Shown here in pieces: positions 32,361 through 40,597 of a DNA stretch of 64,000 bases. A program made the translations under genes and the position numbers. The first letter of the stretch is position 1; each line of letters starts with the position of its first letter. Location: the NCBI GenBank assembly GCA_031963405.1, contig JASSUJ010000001.1, positions 1,116,001 through 1,180,000 on the forward strand, given 5' to 3'. Below the pieces are notes generated by a model. The model was not told where the DNA came from. It saw only the letters and a program-made list of their open reading frames with translations, and made no database searches. The stretch comes from JASSUD01 sp031963405. GTDB taxonomy: Bacteria; Pseudomonadota; Gammaproteobacteria; Burkholderiales; Burkholderiaceae.

Positions 32361-33381
32361 ACCTGCTTTTTTTGACATCCCAACATATCCGCCTGCGCTC
32401 GCTCGTCTCTACCAAACTATTGGGACGGGGTGTTTTGGCAAAACCGATGACATAGCATTCAAGCTTAGCGTCACACCAGACGCTGAACCGGATGAAGAAG
32501 CGCAGCGCGAGCTATGGAAGATCGAATTGTCATTGGACGGACAAACTGTATTGGCCTGGGTCGATGAAGCCATGCTGCTTGAATGGCTTGAACCCGTGCT
32601 ACCTGTGCCAGAGCTAAGCTCATTAGCCGTCGACCTGTATCAAGCAGCCTTAACCTATGTGCTGACTCCCTGGTTTGACTGGTGCGTCAGCCATCAGCTT
32701 GCGCCGCCTTCGGTAAAAGCGCTAAGCGGGCCAGTATCCGCTCCCTCCTCTCTCGGTCTCACCTTATCTTTAGTGGAAAAAGAACAGGGCCACTGGCTGA
32801 ATTTACATCTTGAGCATTTTCCACTCTCCTGGCTCACTGAATTCGCACAAACCTTAACTATCCAGGCCAGACCGCCTGAGCGTGAAGTCATTGTTCACGC
32901 CAGCGCAGGCCTTGCACGTTTGAGCGTATCAGCGCTAAGTGCGCTGGCCGTTGGCGATGTTGTCATGGCAAGCCGGCAAGCCCCGCTGGCAGAGGGTGGC
33001 CTGCTCCTTACCATCGATCAAATGTTGGTGCAGGTACAACAGCTTGACGACAACCAATTTAAAGTTGAAAACATCATGTATCAATCAGACGACGAAATGA
33101 ACTCTCCTTCCGATGCTCACGATAGCTCGCTAGAAAGCGCAGTCGAAGCATTACCGATTACGCTCGTGTTTGAGATCGGACGCATGAGCGTTCCTCTGTC
33201 AGCGCTCTCTCAACTGACCCTTGGCGATGTGTTAGAGGCTGACTTTAAAACCACGCCAGAAATTAATGTGCGCGCACAAGGTCAGTTGATTGCAACGGCT
33301 ACGCTGGTGCAGATTGGTGAGCGTTTGGGCGCAAAAATTACTCATATGATTCAGTCCGAGACGACTCATGACGCTGCTTAA
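32353..33381 (+). CDS. sctQ: Cytoplasmic ring / sorting platform protein SctQ (SsaQ-like)
   Basis: SctQ builds the cytoplasmic sorting platform. The 342-residue protein has a divergent N-terminal half and two SPOA-type segments. The C-terminal one (about 262-335) has LVFEIGRMSVPLSALSQLTLGD and an end like INVRAQGQLIATATLVQIG. SsaQ and SpaO also make a short C-terminal product from an internal start. In-frame ATGs at 33076 and 33097 lie just before the last SPOA domain, but I see no strong ribosome site for either. It overlaps sctP by eight bases and sctR by 14. Confidence 0.88.
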   Translation: MVEPAFFDIPTYPPALARLYQTIGTGCFGKTDDIAFKLSVTPDAEPDEEAQRELWKIELSLDGQTVLAWVDEAMLLEWLEPVLPVPELSSLAVDLYQAALTYVLTPWFDWCVSHQLAPPSVKALSGPVSAPSSLGLTLSLVEKEQGHWLNLHLEHFPLSWLTEFAQTLTIQARPPEREVIVHASAGLARLSVSALSALAVGDVVMASRQAPLAEGGLLLTIDQMLVQVQQLDDNQFKVENIMYQSDDEMNSPSDAHDSSLESAVEALPITLVFEIGRMSVPLSALSQLTLGDVLEADFKTTPEINVRAQGQLIATATLVQIGERLGAKITHMIQSETTHDAA

Positions 33382-34018
33382 TAACCCGATTCAGCTCAGC
33401 CTATTTCTTTTTCTGCTATCGATATTGCCAACCCTAGTCATATTAGGCACGTCATTTCTGAAGATTTCGATTGTGCTGGGATTACTGCGCAATGCGATTG
33501 GCTTGCAGCAAGTGCCGCCTAATATTGCGCTGTACACCCTGGCGCTCATTCTCACGGCATACATCATGGCGCCTATTGGCTTTCAGGTGAAAGACGCGTT
33601 AAAAGAGCACCCAATCAAGCTGGAATCCCCGGAATCCTTCGAGAAGATCGATGAAACAGTCATCTCCCCCTACCGGCATTTCCTGAAAAGCAATACGAAC
33701 TCTAAGCAGATACAGTTCTTTTCAGATATAGGCCGACGCACCTGGCCCGAACAATATAAAGACCGGCTTAACGCTGATTCGCTACTGGTGTTAATGCCAG
33801 CGTTTGCCGTCAGCCAGCTGATTGAAGCTTTCAAAATGGGCTTACTCATCTTTTTGCCGTTTATTGCAATTGATTTGATTGTGTCGGTGATACTGCTGGC
33901 GCTTGGGATGATGATGATGTCGCCTCTCACCATTGCCCTGCCCTTCAAAATCCTTCTCTTTGTACTGATGGGCGGCTGGGAAAAACTCCTTTCACAACTA
34001 ATAATGTCTTACTCATGA
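33368..34018 (+). CDS. sctR: Export apparatus protein SctR (SsaR/FliP family)
   Basis: SctR is the core of the export gate pore. The 216-residue protein has four transmembrane segments and the FliP/SctR hallmarks: FLKISIVLGLLRNAIGLQQVPPN in overlapping runs, LMPAFAVSQLIEAFKMGLL and FIAIDLIVSVILLALGMMMM. Length is normal. The start lies inside sctQ and the TGA overlaps the sctS ATG. Confidence 0.96.
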   Translation: MTLLNNPIQLSLFLFLLSILPTLVILGTSFLKISIVLGLLRNAIGLQQVPPNIALYTLALILTAYIMAPIGFQVKDALKEHPIKLESPESFEKIDETVISPYRHFLKSNTNSKQIQFFSDIGRRTWPEQYKDRLNADSLLVLMPAFAVSQLIEAFKMGLLIFLPFIAIDLIVSVILLALGMMMMSPLTIALPFKILLFVLMGGWEKLLSQLIMSYS

Positions 34019-34284
34019 GCGACGCTATCCTCGTCCAACTAACCACGCAACTACTGTGGATTGTTGTTGTACTGTCATTGCCTGTCGTGGTAGCGGTCGC
34101 TGTCGTGAGCTTAGTCATTGGCTTGCTGCAAGCATTAACGCAATTACAAGATCAGTCACTACAATTCATTTTTAAGCTGGTAGTCGCGGCAATCACCTTG
34201 CTTATCACCTATCACTGGATTGGCACAACGCTGCTCAACTATAGCAATATGACCTTTGATCATTTGTCTAGCATGAGGCGCTAA
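34015..34284 (+). CDS. sctS: Export apparatus protein SctS (SsaS/FliQ family)
   Basis: This 89-residue protein has two hydrophobic hairpin helices (LLWIVVVLSLPVVVAVAVVS and LVVAAITLLITYHWIG) separated by the conserved GLLQALTQLQDQSLQF. SctS packs around the SctR-SctT core of the export gate. It overlaps sctR by four bases and is followed by sctT after four bases. Confidence 0.95.
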   Translation: MSDAILVQLTTQLLWIVVVLSLPVVVAVAVVSLVIGLLQALTQLQDQSLQFIFKLVVAAITLLITYHWIGTTLLNYSNMTFDHLSSMRR

Positions 34285-34288
34285 GGTC

Positions 34289-35056
34289 ATGGCAGCATGG
34301 GTGCCACTACTGCAAACGCTACTGATTTGCATGATCCGTCCATTTGGCGTGATGCTACTGTTGCCGGTTATGAATACGCGCATTCTAGGTGGCGCACCCG
34401 TCAGAAATGCGATTGTGCTGTTAGTCGCGCTGCCTGCCGTACCCTATGCGTTAACGGCAGTGGGGAGCGCGCCTTTAGCCATGGAACCCCTGTTGAGCAT
34501 CATCATGACAGAAATAGCAGTAGGGTTTTATATTGGGTTTCTGGCGGCCATTCCGTTCTGGGCGATGGAGTCAGCTGGCTCCTTAGTTGATATGGTGCGC
34601 GGGGCGGGCCTGGCTGATATCTTAAACCCGACTTCTGGTAGCAGTACCTCCTTATTTGGATTGTTATTTTTACAGCTACTCAGCGCACTTTTTTTCACGT
34701 CAGGCGGCTTTAATTTGCTGTTAGAAGCCATTTATCGCTCATACCAATCACTGCCAATTGGGCAAGCACTGGCTTTAGATCGAGACACCATTTCTTTTCT
34801 GATCAAACAATCGCGTGTGGTTTTAGATCTTGGAATTGGTTTTGCCTTACCTGCCGTTGTCATTATGATCATGGTCGATCTCGCGCTTGGCTTGATCAAT
34901 CGCGCCACTGAACAGCTTGACGTGTTCTTTCTTGCGATGCCTATTAAGACACTGCTCACCTGCATGATGTTCTTGGTTGGGCTGAGCTCAATGCTGCCTG
35001 TTTTTGTTGAGCGCTTTCAATCGATTGGCCTTTTTGTAAGTCGCCTTTTTACTTGA
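34289..35056 (+). CDS. sctT: Export apparatus protein SctT (SsaT/FliR family)
   Basis: This 255-residue integral membrane protein has about six helices. Typical SctT sequence includes RPFGVMLLLPVMNTRILGG, TEIAVGFYIGFLAAIPFWAME with DMVRGAG in separate runs, and LDVFFLAMPIKTLLTCMMF. It completes the R-S-T export gate. It begins four bases after sctS and is followed 37 bases later by sctU. Confidence 0.95.
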   Translation: MAAWVPLLQTLLICMIRPFGVMLLLPVMNTRILGGAPVRNAIVLLVALPAVPYALTAVGSAPLAMEPLLSIIMTEIAVGFYIGFLAAIPFWAMESAGSLVDMVRGAGLADILNPTSGSSTSLFGLLFLQLLSALFFTSGGFNLLLEAIYRSYQSLPIGQALALDRDTISFLIKQSRVVLDLGIGFALPAVVIMIMVDLALGLINRATEQLDVFFLAMPIKTLLTCMMFLVGLSSMLPVFVERFQSIGLFVSRLFT

Positions 35057-35093
35057 TCGATGAATAAACTCGCCGACAAACTCACTTAGAACC

Positions 35094-36338
35094 ATGTCCG
35101 AAAAAACTGAGCAGCCGACACCTAAAAAACTTCGCGATGCGCGCGACGAGGGCCAGGTTGTCAAAAGCGAACTGATTACACGCGGCCTGCAGCTGCTTAC
35201 CGGCACCTTATGGTTCTGGAGTCAGGGCACGGTTCTTACGACCATGATTCAAGATGCGTTTGCTAAAACCATCGAGTATTCAACGCTCCCCTTCGAGCAA
35301 GCGTTCAGGCGTACTTTTGCCGCTTGTGCAGAAGTATTTGTGCATCTGATTGGCTCGCTGGGTATGGCACTGATCTTTACCACCCTATTTGCAGGCTTCG
35401 CCCAAACTGGCTTTTTATTCGCACCTAAAAAGCTGATGCCCAAATTAGACGCAATCAACCCCGTCAATAATATAAAAAACATCTTCTCGATTAAGAAGCT
35501 ATACAGCTTATTTCGCACCATTTTGATGGTGGTATTGCTCACGCTAATGTTTGTGCATATTTTCAAGAAATATGGCCGCTCACTCATTTACCTACCGCAC
35601 TGTGGATTAACTTGCGCCATTCCAGTTACCGCTACGCTTTGCAGCTGGTTGCTCTGGTGCTTAATCGCTTTTTACACAGTTTTTGCGCTCATTGATTATC
35701 TCTTTGAACGTTTTCAGCTGATGAAGCAGCTGAAAATGTCTAAAGAAGATATCAAACAAGAATACAAAGACATTGAAGGTAATCCAGAAATTAAAAGGCG
35801 TATTCGTGAAGTGCACGAGGAAATTCAAAATAGCCCTGCTCCCTCGCGTGTTCAAGGGGCTAGCGCAGTCGTGCGTAACCCAACCCATATTGCCATTTGC
35901 CTGTATTACAAAGCTGAAGAAACACCGCTACCCATGGTGACTGAAAAGGGCGCCGGGCAAAATGCAGTACAAGTGATTGAGCTTGCTCAGCAGTTTAAAA
36001 TACCTATCTTTGAAAATGTACCGCTAGCCCGTCAACTCATGGCGACTACTCAAATCGGTGATTACATTCCGCAAGAATTATTTGAGCCCGTAGCTGAAGT
36101 ATTACGCATGGCAATGCTTGAGCTTGAAGACAGACAGCTGGAAGAAGATGAGGAAGAAACCCTCTTAGCAGATGATGAGGAAGAGGAAACAGCCGTAGAA
36201 GAAGCGGAAGAAGAAGCAGATAAAGTTCAGGATGAAAGCCAAGAGCCAGATGAAGAAAGCGCTGAGAAAACACTGAATAAACCTCAGGTAAAGAAGAAAG
36301 GCGAAGACAGTACGAACTCTACTGACCGTCTGGCTTGA
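35094..36338 (+). CDS. sctU: Autocleaving export switch protein SctU (SsaU/FlhB family) with acidic tail
   Basis: SctU sets substrate specificity by cleaving itself at N|PTH. The motif is present in VVRNPTHIAICLYY (about residue 262). The N-terminus EKTEQPTPKKLRDARDEGQV, four transmembrane helices (about 30-200) and the cytoplasmic SctU-C domain are typical. SctU proteins normally end at about 350 residues. This one has 414, because after MAMLELEDRQLEEDE about 70 residues of Glu/Asp-rich, then Lys-rich sequence follow. The gene ends the export operon. Confidence 0.95.
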   Translation: MSEKTEQPTPKKLRDARDEGQVVKSELITRGLQLLTGTLWFWSQGTVLTTMIQDAFAKTIEYSTLPFEQAFRRTFAACAEVFVHLIGSLGMALIFTTLFAGFAQTGFLFAPKKLMPKLDAINPVNNIKNIFSIKKLYSLFRTILMVVLLTLMFVHIFKKYGRSLIYLPHCGLTCAIPVTATLCSWLLWCLIAFYTVFALIDYLFERFQLMKQLKMSKEDIKQEYKDIEGNPEIKRRIREVHEEIQNSPAPSRVQGASAVVRNPTHIAICLYYKAEETPLPMVTEKGAGQNAVQVIELAQQFKIPIFENVPLARQLMATTQIGDYIPQELFEPVAEVLRMAMLELEDRQLEEDEEETLLADDEEEETAVEEAEEEADKVQDESQEPDEESAEKTLNKPQVKKKGEDSTNSTDRLA

Positions 36339-36387
36339 CACCGCCCTCGTTTAACAAACACTCGAAATAAGGCTGATGACGAACACT

Positions 36388-36565
36388 CAAAACCTGTTCA
36401 AAGTCTCTCAAAAGTACCCTTATTGGGGAGAGTCACTCAGTTGGTTAAACCCTTACAGAAACCGGAATGCACTCTAGTACATGAGAATGTCGAGTACCGC
36501 GCCGATTTGATAAATACACGAAGAAGAGTGCCTGATTGGATTTTCTTGAAGACTTGGAACAGGTC
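36388..36565. repeat. Family B palindrome after sctU, copy 1
   Basis: It runs from AAACCTGTTCAAAGTCTCTC to GAAGACTTGGAACAGGTCT, with AAAAGTACCCTTATTGGGG and a GTACATGAGAAT centre. The centre is longer and more diverged than in other B copies. Two B elements fill most of the 508-base gap 36339-36846, in which I see no gene. Confidence 0.65.
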
Positions 36566-36568
36566 TTC

Positions 36569-36711
36569 CGAACCTGTTCAGAATCTTTCAAAAGCGCCCT
36601 TATTTGGGGGAGTCCGGAGCACAGCAACCGGAATGTACATGAGTACATGAGGATTGCGAGCACCGCACGACCCCGAAGAAGGATGCTTTTGGGAGATGAT
36701 GAATAGGTTCT
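36569..36711. repeat. Family B palindrome after sctU, copy 2
   Basis: GAACCTGTTCAGAATC ... ATGAATAGGTTCT, with AAAAGCGCCCTTATTTGGGG, GTCCGGAGCACAG and GTACATGAGTACATGAGGAT. It is nearly the same as the copy at 24788-24930. Confidence 0.75.
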
Positions 36712-36846
36712 CAGACTTTCTAAGCATTTAGAAAGTCTGCCCTTGAGAAAATAGAGCATATACTCCAGCTTCGGGAATGTGCCGGATAGCAATTACAAGC
36801 TCTGCCATAGCAAACTTCTGTTTTTTTATTCTGATTACTGCCCATC

Positions 36847-37731
36847 ATGAACGCTGCCGAACTTGTTATCCTTGCCGCAATTTGGGGGGCATCGTTTCTC
36901 TTTATGCGCATAGGTGCGCCTGAATGGGGGCCAATTGTGCTAATCACGTTGCGCGTTAGTATTGCAGCGCTGATCTTGCTACCTGTGCTACGCCAGGCTG
37001 GCGCCTTACGCTTAATTACCAAAAATGCCTTACCTTTATTGGTAATTGGAGTGACGAATTCTGCGCTGCCATTTAGCTTATTTGCTTATTCCACCCTCTT
37101 CATTAGCGCTGGTTTTAGTTCTATCTTAAATGCCACTACCCCACTGTGGGGTGCGCTGATTGGCTATCTATGGCTGGGTGCACCTTTAACGCGCTTGCAA
37201 GCCTACGGCCTTTTAACCGGCATTACAGGCGTCACTATGCTGGTATGGGGGAAAATTGATGGAAGCACATCTAACACTCTACTGGCAGTCATGGCGGCAA
37301 CCTTTGCCGCGCTGCTATATGGTTTTGCCGCAAACTATTTGAAAAAACATCTGCAAGGCGTGCCGTCACGCGTAATCGCTTTCGGTAGCCAATTTTTTGC
37401 ATCCCTCGCTTTATGGCCTCTGGCTTTATTGACCTGGCCTACCCAGCCGATCTCCCTGCCAGCGTGGGGTGCAGTCGCGATGCTGGGCGTGGTATGTACT
37501 GGCTTAGCCTATATTCTCTATTTTCGATTGGTCGAAAATGCAGGCATTACCTATGCCATGTCAGTGACCTTCCTCGTGCCAGTCTTTGGTACGCTCTGGA
37601 GCGTATGCTTTTTGGATGAACACATCAGCTTATCGATGTTAATAGACAGCGTAATCATCCTGATTGGAATTGCGCTCACCTCAGGCAAAATTAATCGCTT
37701 TACACTACGAGGCATTAACTCTAACCCCTAA
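36847..37731 (+). CDS. DMT superfamily (EamA) transporter
   Basis: This 294-residue inner-membrane protein has ten hydrophobic helices arranged as two EamA halves. The first begins ELVILAAIWGASFLFMRIG and has TPLWGALIGYLWLG. The second has AVMAATFAALLYGFAANYL and VTFLVPVFGTLWSVCFLDEH. Such proteins export amino acids, nucleobases or other metabolites; the substrate cannot be read from the sequence. The gene stands alone, flanked by family B repeats on both sides. Confidence 0.85.
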   Translation: MNAAELVILAAIWGASFLFMRIGAPEWGPIVLITLRVSIAALILLPVLRQAGALRLITKNALPLLVIGVTNSALPFSLFAYSTLFISAGFSSILNATTPLWGALIGYLWLGAPLTRLQAYGLLTGITGVTMLVWGKIDGSTSNTLLAVMAATFAALLYGFAANYLKKHLQGVPSRVIAFGSQFFASLALWPLALLTWPTQPISLPAWGAVAMLGVVCTGLAYILYFRLVENAGITYAMSVTFLVPVFGTLWSVCFLDEHISLSMLIDSVIILIGIALTSGKINRFTLRGINSNP

Positions 37732-37900
37732 GAAGCTGTCCAGCGTTTCCCAAAAGCACCCTACTTCGTGTATTTGTCAAATCTGGTGCGGTGCCTGCAA
37801 TCCTCGATGTACTAATAATGTACATTCCGCTTGCTGCAAGGTTTATTCAACTGTGCGATTCCCCAATAAGGGCACTTTTGGAAAACGCTGAACAGGTTCT
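37730..37900. repeat. Family B palindrome touching the transporter stop codon
   Basis: AGAAGCTGTCCAGCGTTTCC ... GGAAAACGCTGAACAGGTTCT, with AAAAGCACCCTACTTCG and GGGCACTTTT. It begins within the transporter's stop codon (37729-37731), as the family A element does at queC. Confidence 0.7.
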
Positions 37901-37909
37901 ACAGTCTGC

Positions 37910-37955
37910 GACGCTGCCTGTGGTAATTGGGATATTGTTTTGAGAAGGGTTGTGT
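37910..37955. repeat. Short dispersed repeat (family E), copy 2
   Basis: GGTAATTGGGATATTGTTTT followed by GAGAAGGGTTGTGTTGGGG and, later, CCCCACCCTACG. It matches 20994-21034 and loosely 40340-40400 (which also has CCCCACCCTACG about 120 bases further on). Confidence 0.4.
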
Positions 37956-38076
37956 TGGGGTTCCTACGTCGCCCCACCCTACGAAAAAAGGCTAAGCGGG
38001 CTATTTCAAAAAGGCGATGGCCTTTCGCAAAATAGAAGATTGGCAAATCTCTAAATTTTTCAAGGCTATATACAGC

Positions 38077-39348
38077 ATGTTCACGGTTTTTTTTATCTTT
38101 TCCCTATGTGCGATGCTTGCGCTAAAGCTATGGTTGGCAGCGCGTCAGATTCGCCATGTTCTCAAACATCGCAATGTGGTACCCGCTCAGTTTCAGCACG
38201 AGATTCTTCTACCTAAGCATCAGCACGCGGCCGATTACACTGTTGCATGCACCTCTTTAGCTGTGGCAGAAACTTTAGCGGGTGCAGCTATCTTGGTCGC
38301 CCTCACCTTATTAGGCGGTCTGCAATGGCTGAATACAACGCTCATTAGCTGGTTTGGCACCGGCTATCTGAGCCAAATTGCACTGCTTGTGACAGTGCTC
38401 ATGATCAGCAGCTTGGCTGATTTGCCCTTTGCTTATATTCGGCATTTTGTAATTGACGAGCGCTTTGGCTTTAATCGGATGACCAAGACCTTATTCTTGC
38501 TAGATCTAATAAAAGCGAGCGTACTTAGTGCAGCGCTTGGCTTACCGCTCATTTTTGCTGTGTTATGGCTGATGCAACAAGCAGGTCAGACTTGGTGGCT
38601 GTGGGCAGCGGGCTTGTGGCTAGGTTTTAATCTGCTCGCTTTAGTGCTGTATCCGACTCTCATCGCCCCTCTTTTCAATCGTTTCGAACCTTTGCGCGAC
38701 GAGACACTACGCAAGCGCATTGAGAATTTATTAGAACGCTGTCAATTCGCAGCTAAAGGCCTTTTTGTGATGGATGGCAGCCGACGTTCCACACACGGCA
38801 ACGCCTACTTCGTTGGTTTAGGAGCGGCTAAACGCATTGTTTTCTTTGACACCTTACTCGCCCGCCTCTCAAACAATCAAATCGAGGCTGTGTTAGCTCA
38901 CGAACTAGGCCACTGCAAGCGCCACCATATTACTAAACGGCTGATTGTGATGTGCATGGTGAGCTTCGCGCTTTTCGCCTTGCTTGGCTGGCTGGCTCAA
39001 TGTACCTGGTTTTACACTGGGCTTGGCGTTACCCCATCAGTGACCGAAAGCCAGGCATACCTTGCCTTAACCCTCTTCTTCTTGGTGTTGCCTGTTTTCT
39101 TATTTTTTCTGAGCCCCATCGCTAAACTGGTGTCACGCCGGCATGAATTCGAGGCCGATGCCTTCGCCGCTAGCCTAACGCCTCCTGAGGACCTCGTGCA
39201 TGCTTTAGTGAAGCTGCATGAAGATAACGCTAGCACCTTAACGCCTGACCCTATTTACAGCATTTTTTACTACTCGCATCCACCCGCTGCACAACGCATT
39301 GCGCGGCTCCTCCTTACGCCAAACCCTATAGCGCAGATCGCCCCATAA
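38077..39348 (+). CDS. M48 family (Ste24/CAAX prenyl protease-like) metalloprotease
   Basis: This membrane zinc protease has HELGH in EAVLAHELGHCKRHH and the third ligand region HEFEADAFAAS. Several transmembrane helices surround it, and FNRFEPLRDETLRKRIENLL and GNAYFVGLGAAKRIVF are typical of the Ste24 group. ATG 38077 is chosen because MFTVFFIFSLCAM... is the start expected from Burkholderia relatives; an in-frame ATG at 38017 would add 20 residues encoded by repeat-like sequence. It is followed after 42 bases by rsgA, a pairing I recall from Burkholderia. Bacterial substrates of this group are poorly known. Confidence 0.88.
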   Translation: MFTVFFIFSLCAMLALKLWLAARQIRHVLKHRNVVPAQFQHEILLPKHQHAADYTVACTSLAVAETLAGAAILVALTLLGGLQWLNTTLISWFGTGYLSQIALLVTVLMISSLADLPFAYIRHFVIDERFGFNRMTKTLFLLDLIKASVLSAALGLPLIFAVLWLMQQAGQTWWLWAAGLWLGFNLLALVLYPTLIAPLFNRFEPLRDETLRKRIENLLERCQFAAKGLFVMDGSRRSTHGNAYFVGLGAAKRIVFFDTLLARLSNNQIEAVLAHELGHCKRHHITKRLIVMCMVSFALFALLGWLAQCTWFYTGLGVTPSVTESQAYLALTLFFLVLPVFLFFLSPIAKLVSRRHEFEADAFAASLTPPEDLVHALVKLHEDNASTLTPDPIYSIFYYSHPPAAQRIARLLLTPNPIAQIAP

Positions 39349-39390
39349 CATGCCCTTCCTCCACTTTCAGTTCGCGCGCTAGGATACTTA

Positions 39391-40302
39391 ATGACTCAAC
39401 CCGATCAGACAGTCATTGAAAAAGGGCGAGTGATTGCCACCTACGGACGCCACTATTGGGTTGAGCCTGAAAACGGTACGCCCCCACTGCAATGTTTTTT
39501 GCAGGGTAAAAGAGACGTGGTTACCGGTGATCAAGTCGATTTTTCGTACCGTTCAGAAAAGCAAGGGCTGATTATCAACATTGCGCCGCGGCGCAACCTG
39601 CTGTATCGATCTGACCAATTTAAAACCAAGCGTCTAGCGTCGAATCTTGACCAAGTCCTGATTATGCTTGCGACCCTGCCGCACTTTAGCGATGAGCTAC
39701 TGAGCCGTGCTTTGATCGCTTGTGAAGCAGAGGCAATCACCCCTTTATTAGTATTGAATAAAGTCGATCTGATAGACGAACTGACGGCCACACGCCAACG
39801 CATCAAGCTGTATCAGCAACTTGGGTATCAAGTTCGCGAAACCTCTATAAGAATCGAAAGTGAAGCAGCTAGCGTGGCGTTACGCCAGCAGCTAGTGGGA
39901 CGGGTGACAGTTCTAGTTGGCCAATCCGGCACAGGTAAATCAACACTTATTAATCTACTTGCACCCCATGCCAAAGCGGCCACAAACGAAATTTCTACAG
40001 CGCTCAAAACCGGCAAACACACCACCACAGCAACCCGCCTTTACCCACTCGAAGAAGGCGGCGCAATCATTGATTCTCCGGGCTTTCAAGAATTCGGTTT
40101 GTATCATTTAAGCCCAGCACAATTAACTCACGCTTTCGTCGAATTCCGACCTCTGCTAGGCAGCTGTCGCTTTCGCAACTGCCAACATTTGCAAGAACCA
40201 GGCTGTGCCATCTTGGAAGGGATAGAAAGCGGATCGATTACAGCCCAACGGCATACGCTGTATGCGCGGCTACTGCAAGAAAATAAATCATTGATACGCT
40301 AA
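39391..40302 (+). CDS. rsgA: Ribosome small subunit-dependent GTPase RsgA
   Basis: RsgA is a circularly permuted GTPase that checks late 30S maturation. The 303-residue protein has an OB-fold N-terminus (GRVIATYGRHYWVEP), G4 LVLNKVDL before G1 GQSGTGKSTLINLL, and G3 DSPGFQEFGL. The C-terminal zinc site has CRFRNCQHLQEPGCAI. This order is diagnostic for the family. Confidence 0.95.
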   Translation: MTQPDQTVIEKGRVIATYGRHYWVEPENGTPPLQCFLQGKRDVVTGDQVDFSYRSEKQGLIINIAPRRNLLYRSDQFKTKRLASNLDQVLIMLATLPHFSDELLSRALIACEAEAITPLLVLNKVDLIDELTATRQRIKLYQQLGYQVRETSIRIESEAASVALRQQLVGRVTVLVGQSGTGKSTLINLLAPHAKAATNEISTALKTGKHTTTATRLYPLEEGGAIIDSPGFQEFGLYHLSPAQLTHAFVEFRPLLGSCRFRNCQHLQEPGCAILEGIESGSITAQRHTLYARLLQENKSLIR

Positions 40303-40409
40303 AAGCCTGTTTATAGCTCATAGGTTGAGGTGGCGGAGAACTCCACCATGTTGCGGTGGTAAGGGAAAGGATGCTTCGGGAATGGTTGGGTCGGGGCATT
40401 GAATTGAAT

Positions 40410-40507
40410 AGACCTCTTTCGAAACCTCGTAGCAAGGAATGCCTTTGATGCCAGTACAGAAGTACGGCGAGGAGGTATGACGCCGCTACGGGGTTTCAAA
40501 GAGGTCT
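40410..40507. repeat. Family C2 palindrome downstream of rsgA
   Basis: AGACCTCTTTCGAAACCTCGTAG is mirrored by CTACGGGGTTTCAAAGAGGTCT. The inside has GCAAGGAATGCC, CAGTACAGAAGTACGG and GGTATGACGCCG. It occurs again at 53795-53905. It lies in the 295-base rsgA-cobD spacer (40303-40597), which has no gene. Confidence 0.75.
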
Positions 40508-40597
40508 AATACCTCACCCCACCCTACGTAAGTCGCTTAAGGAAGATTTGTCTAAGCTGGAGGCATAACAGCTCAATCGGGCTGCGGCTAGTTTTTC

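Noticed and set aside
36046..36273. Leu-rich 75-residue frame opposite the sctU tail
   Set aside because: Leu-rich only because the sense strand has GAA/GAG runs; antisense shadow.
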